In this document: positions 63,708 through 64,000 of the stretch, in pieces | Position numbering within the stretch: position 1 is the first letter of the stretch | Layout of the letters: each line of letters begins with the position of its first letter | Origin: Paraburkholderia flagellata | GTDB taxonomy: Bacteria > Pseudomonadota > Gammaproteobacteria > Burkholderiales > Burkholderiaceae | Direction: 5' to 3' | Length of the DNA stretch: 64,000 nucleotides | NCBI RefSeq assembly: GCF_021390645.1 | Contig: NZ_JAJEJT010000002.1 | Location: 1,984,001-2,048,000, forward strand | Translations under genes and position numbers: made by a program | Notes under the pieces: generated by a model | What the model was told of the DNA's origin: nothing | Database searches by the model: none | What the model saw: only the letters and a program-made list of their open reading frames with translations

Positions 63708-64000
63708 GTTTCACTCCAAAGTCGCAAAAGATTGTGGTAGCAGCCCACGAGGCTGCGCCGCGCCTGGGCGTCGGCGTCGCTTGCGTTCAGGCGCTGGATA
63801 GCGGTGTCCATGTCGAAGAGCAGAGCGCGCTTCGTGTCGTCGCGCACGAGGCTTTGCACCCAGAAGAAGCTCGCCACACGCGCGCCGCGCGTGACCGGCG
63901 TGACCTGGTGCAGGCTCGTGGCCGGATAGACGATCATGTCGCCCGCCGGCAGCTTCACTTGTTGCACGCCGTAGGTGTCTTCGACCACGAGTTCGCCACC
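63704..64000 (-). CDS. piuC: PKHD-type Fe(II)/2-oxoglutarate hydroxylase PiuC/YbiX (5' part beyond window edge)
   Basis: Only the last 98 residues are in the window, open to the right edge. The piece begins [17 protein letters not shown] and contains the distal iron His in [20 protein letters not shown], with the Arg expected to bind 2-oxoglutarate. The C-terminal region ([20 protein letters not shown]) is typical of PiuC/YbiX. The family accompanies TonB-dependent siderophore receptors, so a receptor gene would be expected just right of the window. It overlaps the PepSY gene by 4 bp. Confidence 0.9.
   Translation of the reverse strand, partial: GGELVVEDTYGVQQVKLPAGDMIVYPATSLHQVTPVTRGARVASFFWVQSLVRDDTKRALLFDMDTAIQRLNASDADAQARRSLVGCYHNLLRLWSET

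Overview
The window looks like a chromosomal segment of a Burkholderiaceae betaproteobacterium, most like Paraburkholderia, Caballeronia or Burkholderia. The reasons are the high GC content with GC-rich third codon positions, dense regulator-operon pairs, and gene families common in that group (DUF3300/DUF2950 pair, SYLF lipoprotein, DUF1479, MarR-EmrAB-NodT, MocR-YdeP). I see no insertion sequence, integrase, phage gene or CRISPR array. The only RNA gene found is tRNA-Val(GAC).

Layout. 1-3433: leftward branched-chain amino-acid type ABC importer (livM cut by the left edge, livH, binding protein). 3715-8307: AraC regulator divergent from a DUF1479 (YbiU) oxygenase, then a hybrid sensor kinase and a single-domain receiver. 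8456-15552: ydiJ-type D-2-hydroxyglutarate dehydrogenase with divergent LysR, a TPR/glycosyltransferase-like protein, and an MFS permease with a clear sigma70 promoter. 15827-30049: catabolic supercluster for phenylpropionate and cinnamate. The leftward mhpA-B-D-F-E-T-C operon ends at a strong terminator, and mhpR is divergent with a 21-bp palindrome upstream of both. hcaR is divergent from hcaEFCBD. The Hca dioxygenase and dehydrogenase make 2,3-dihydroxyphenylpropionate; MhpA reaches the same catechol from the 3-hydroxylated acid; MhpB, C, D, E and F take it to pyruvate and acetyl-CoA plus succinate or fumarate.

30137-44440: tRNA-Val, a TauD-family dioxygenase facing a DadA-family dehydrogenase, a methyl-accepting chemotaxis protein (MCP), a YeeE/YedE transporter, a SYLF lipoprotein, the DUF2950/DUF3300 pair, an orphan TAXI binding protein, a thiolase-marR operon, an AhpD-like protein and an AraC regulator. 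44470-50170: a leftward marR-emrA-emrB-NodT drug-efflux operon and a LysR gene. The two MarR paralogues sit beside near-identical TGTGCAT/ATGCACA palindromes.

50211-54536: MocR regulator, a small winged-helix protein and a YdeP-type molybdopterin oxidoreductase. 54615-59689: the most unusual block, a five-gene leftward operon. It encodes a membrane-bound CheA-like kinase with Hpt but no CheW-like domain, an MCP-like protein with no sensory domain, two CheX-like proteins ending in the same GELELF tail, and a CheY-like receiver. 59888-64000: GNAT acetyltransferase, AraC regulator with LysE exporter, orphan cobF, and a PepSY protein overlapping a piuC-type hydroxylase cut by the right edge.
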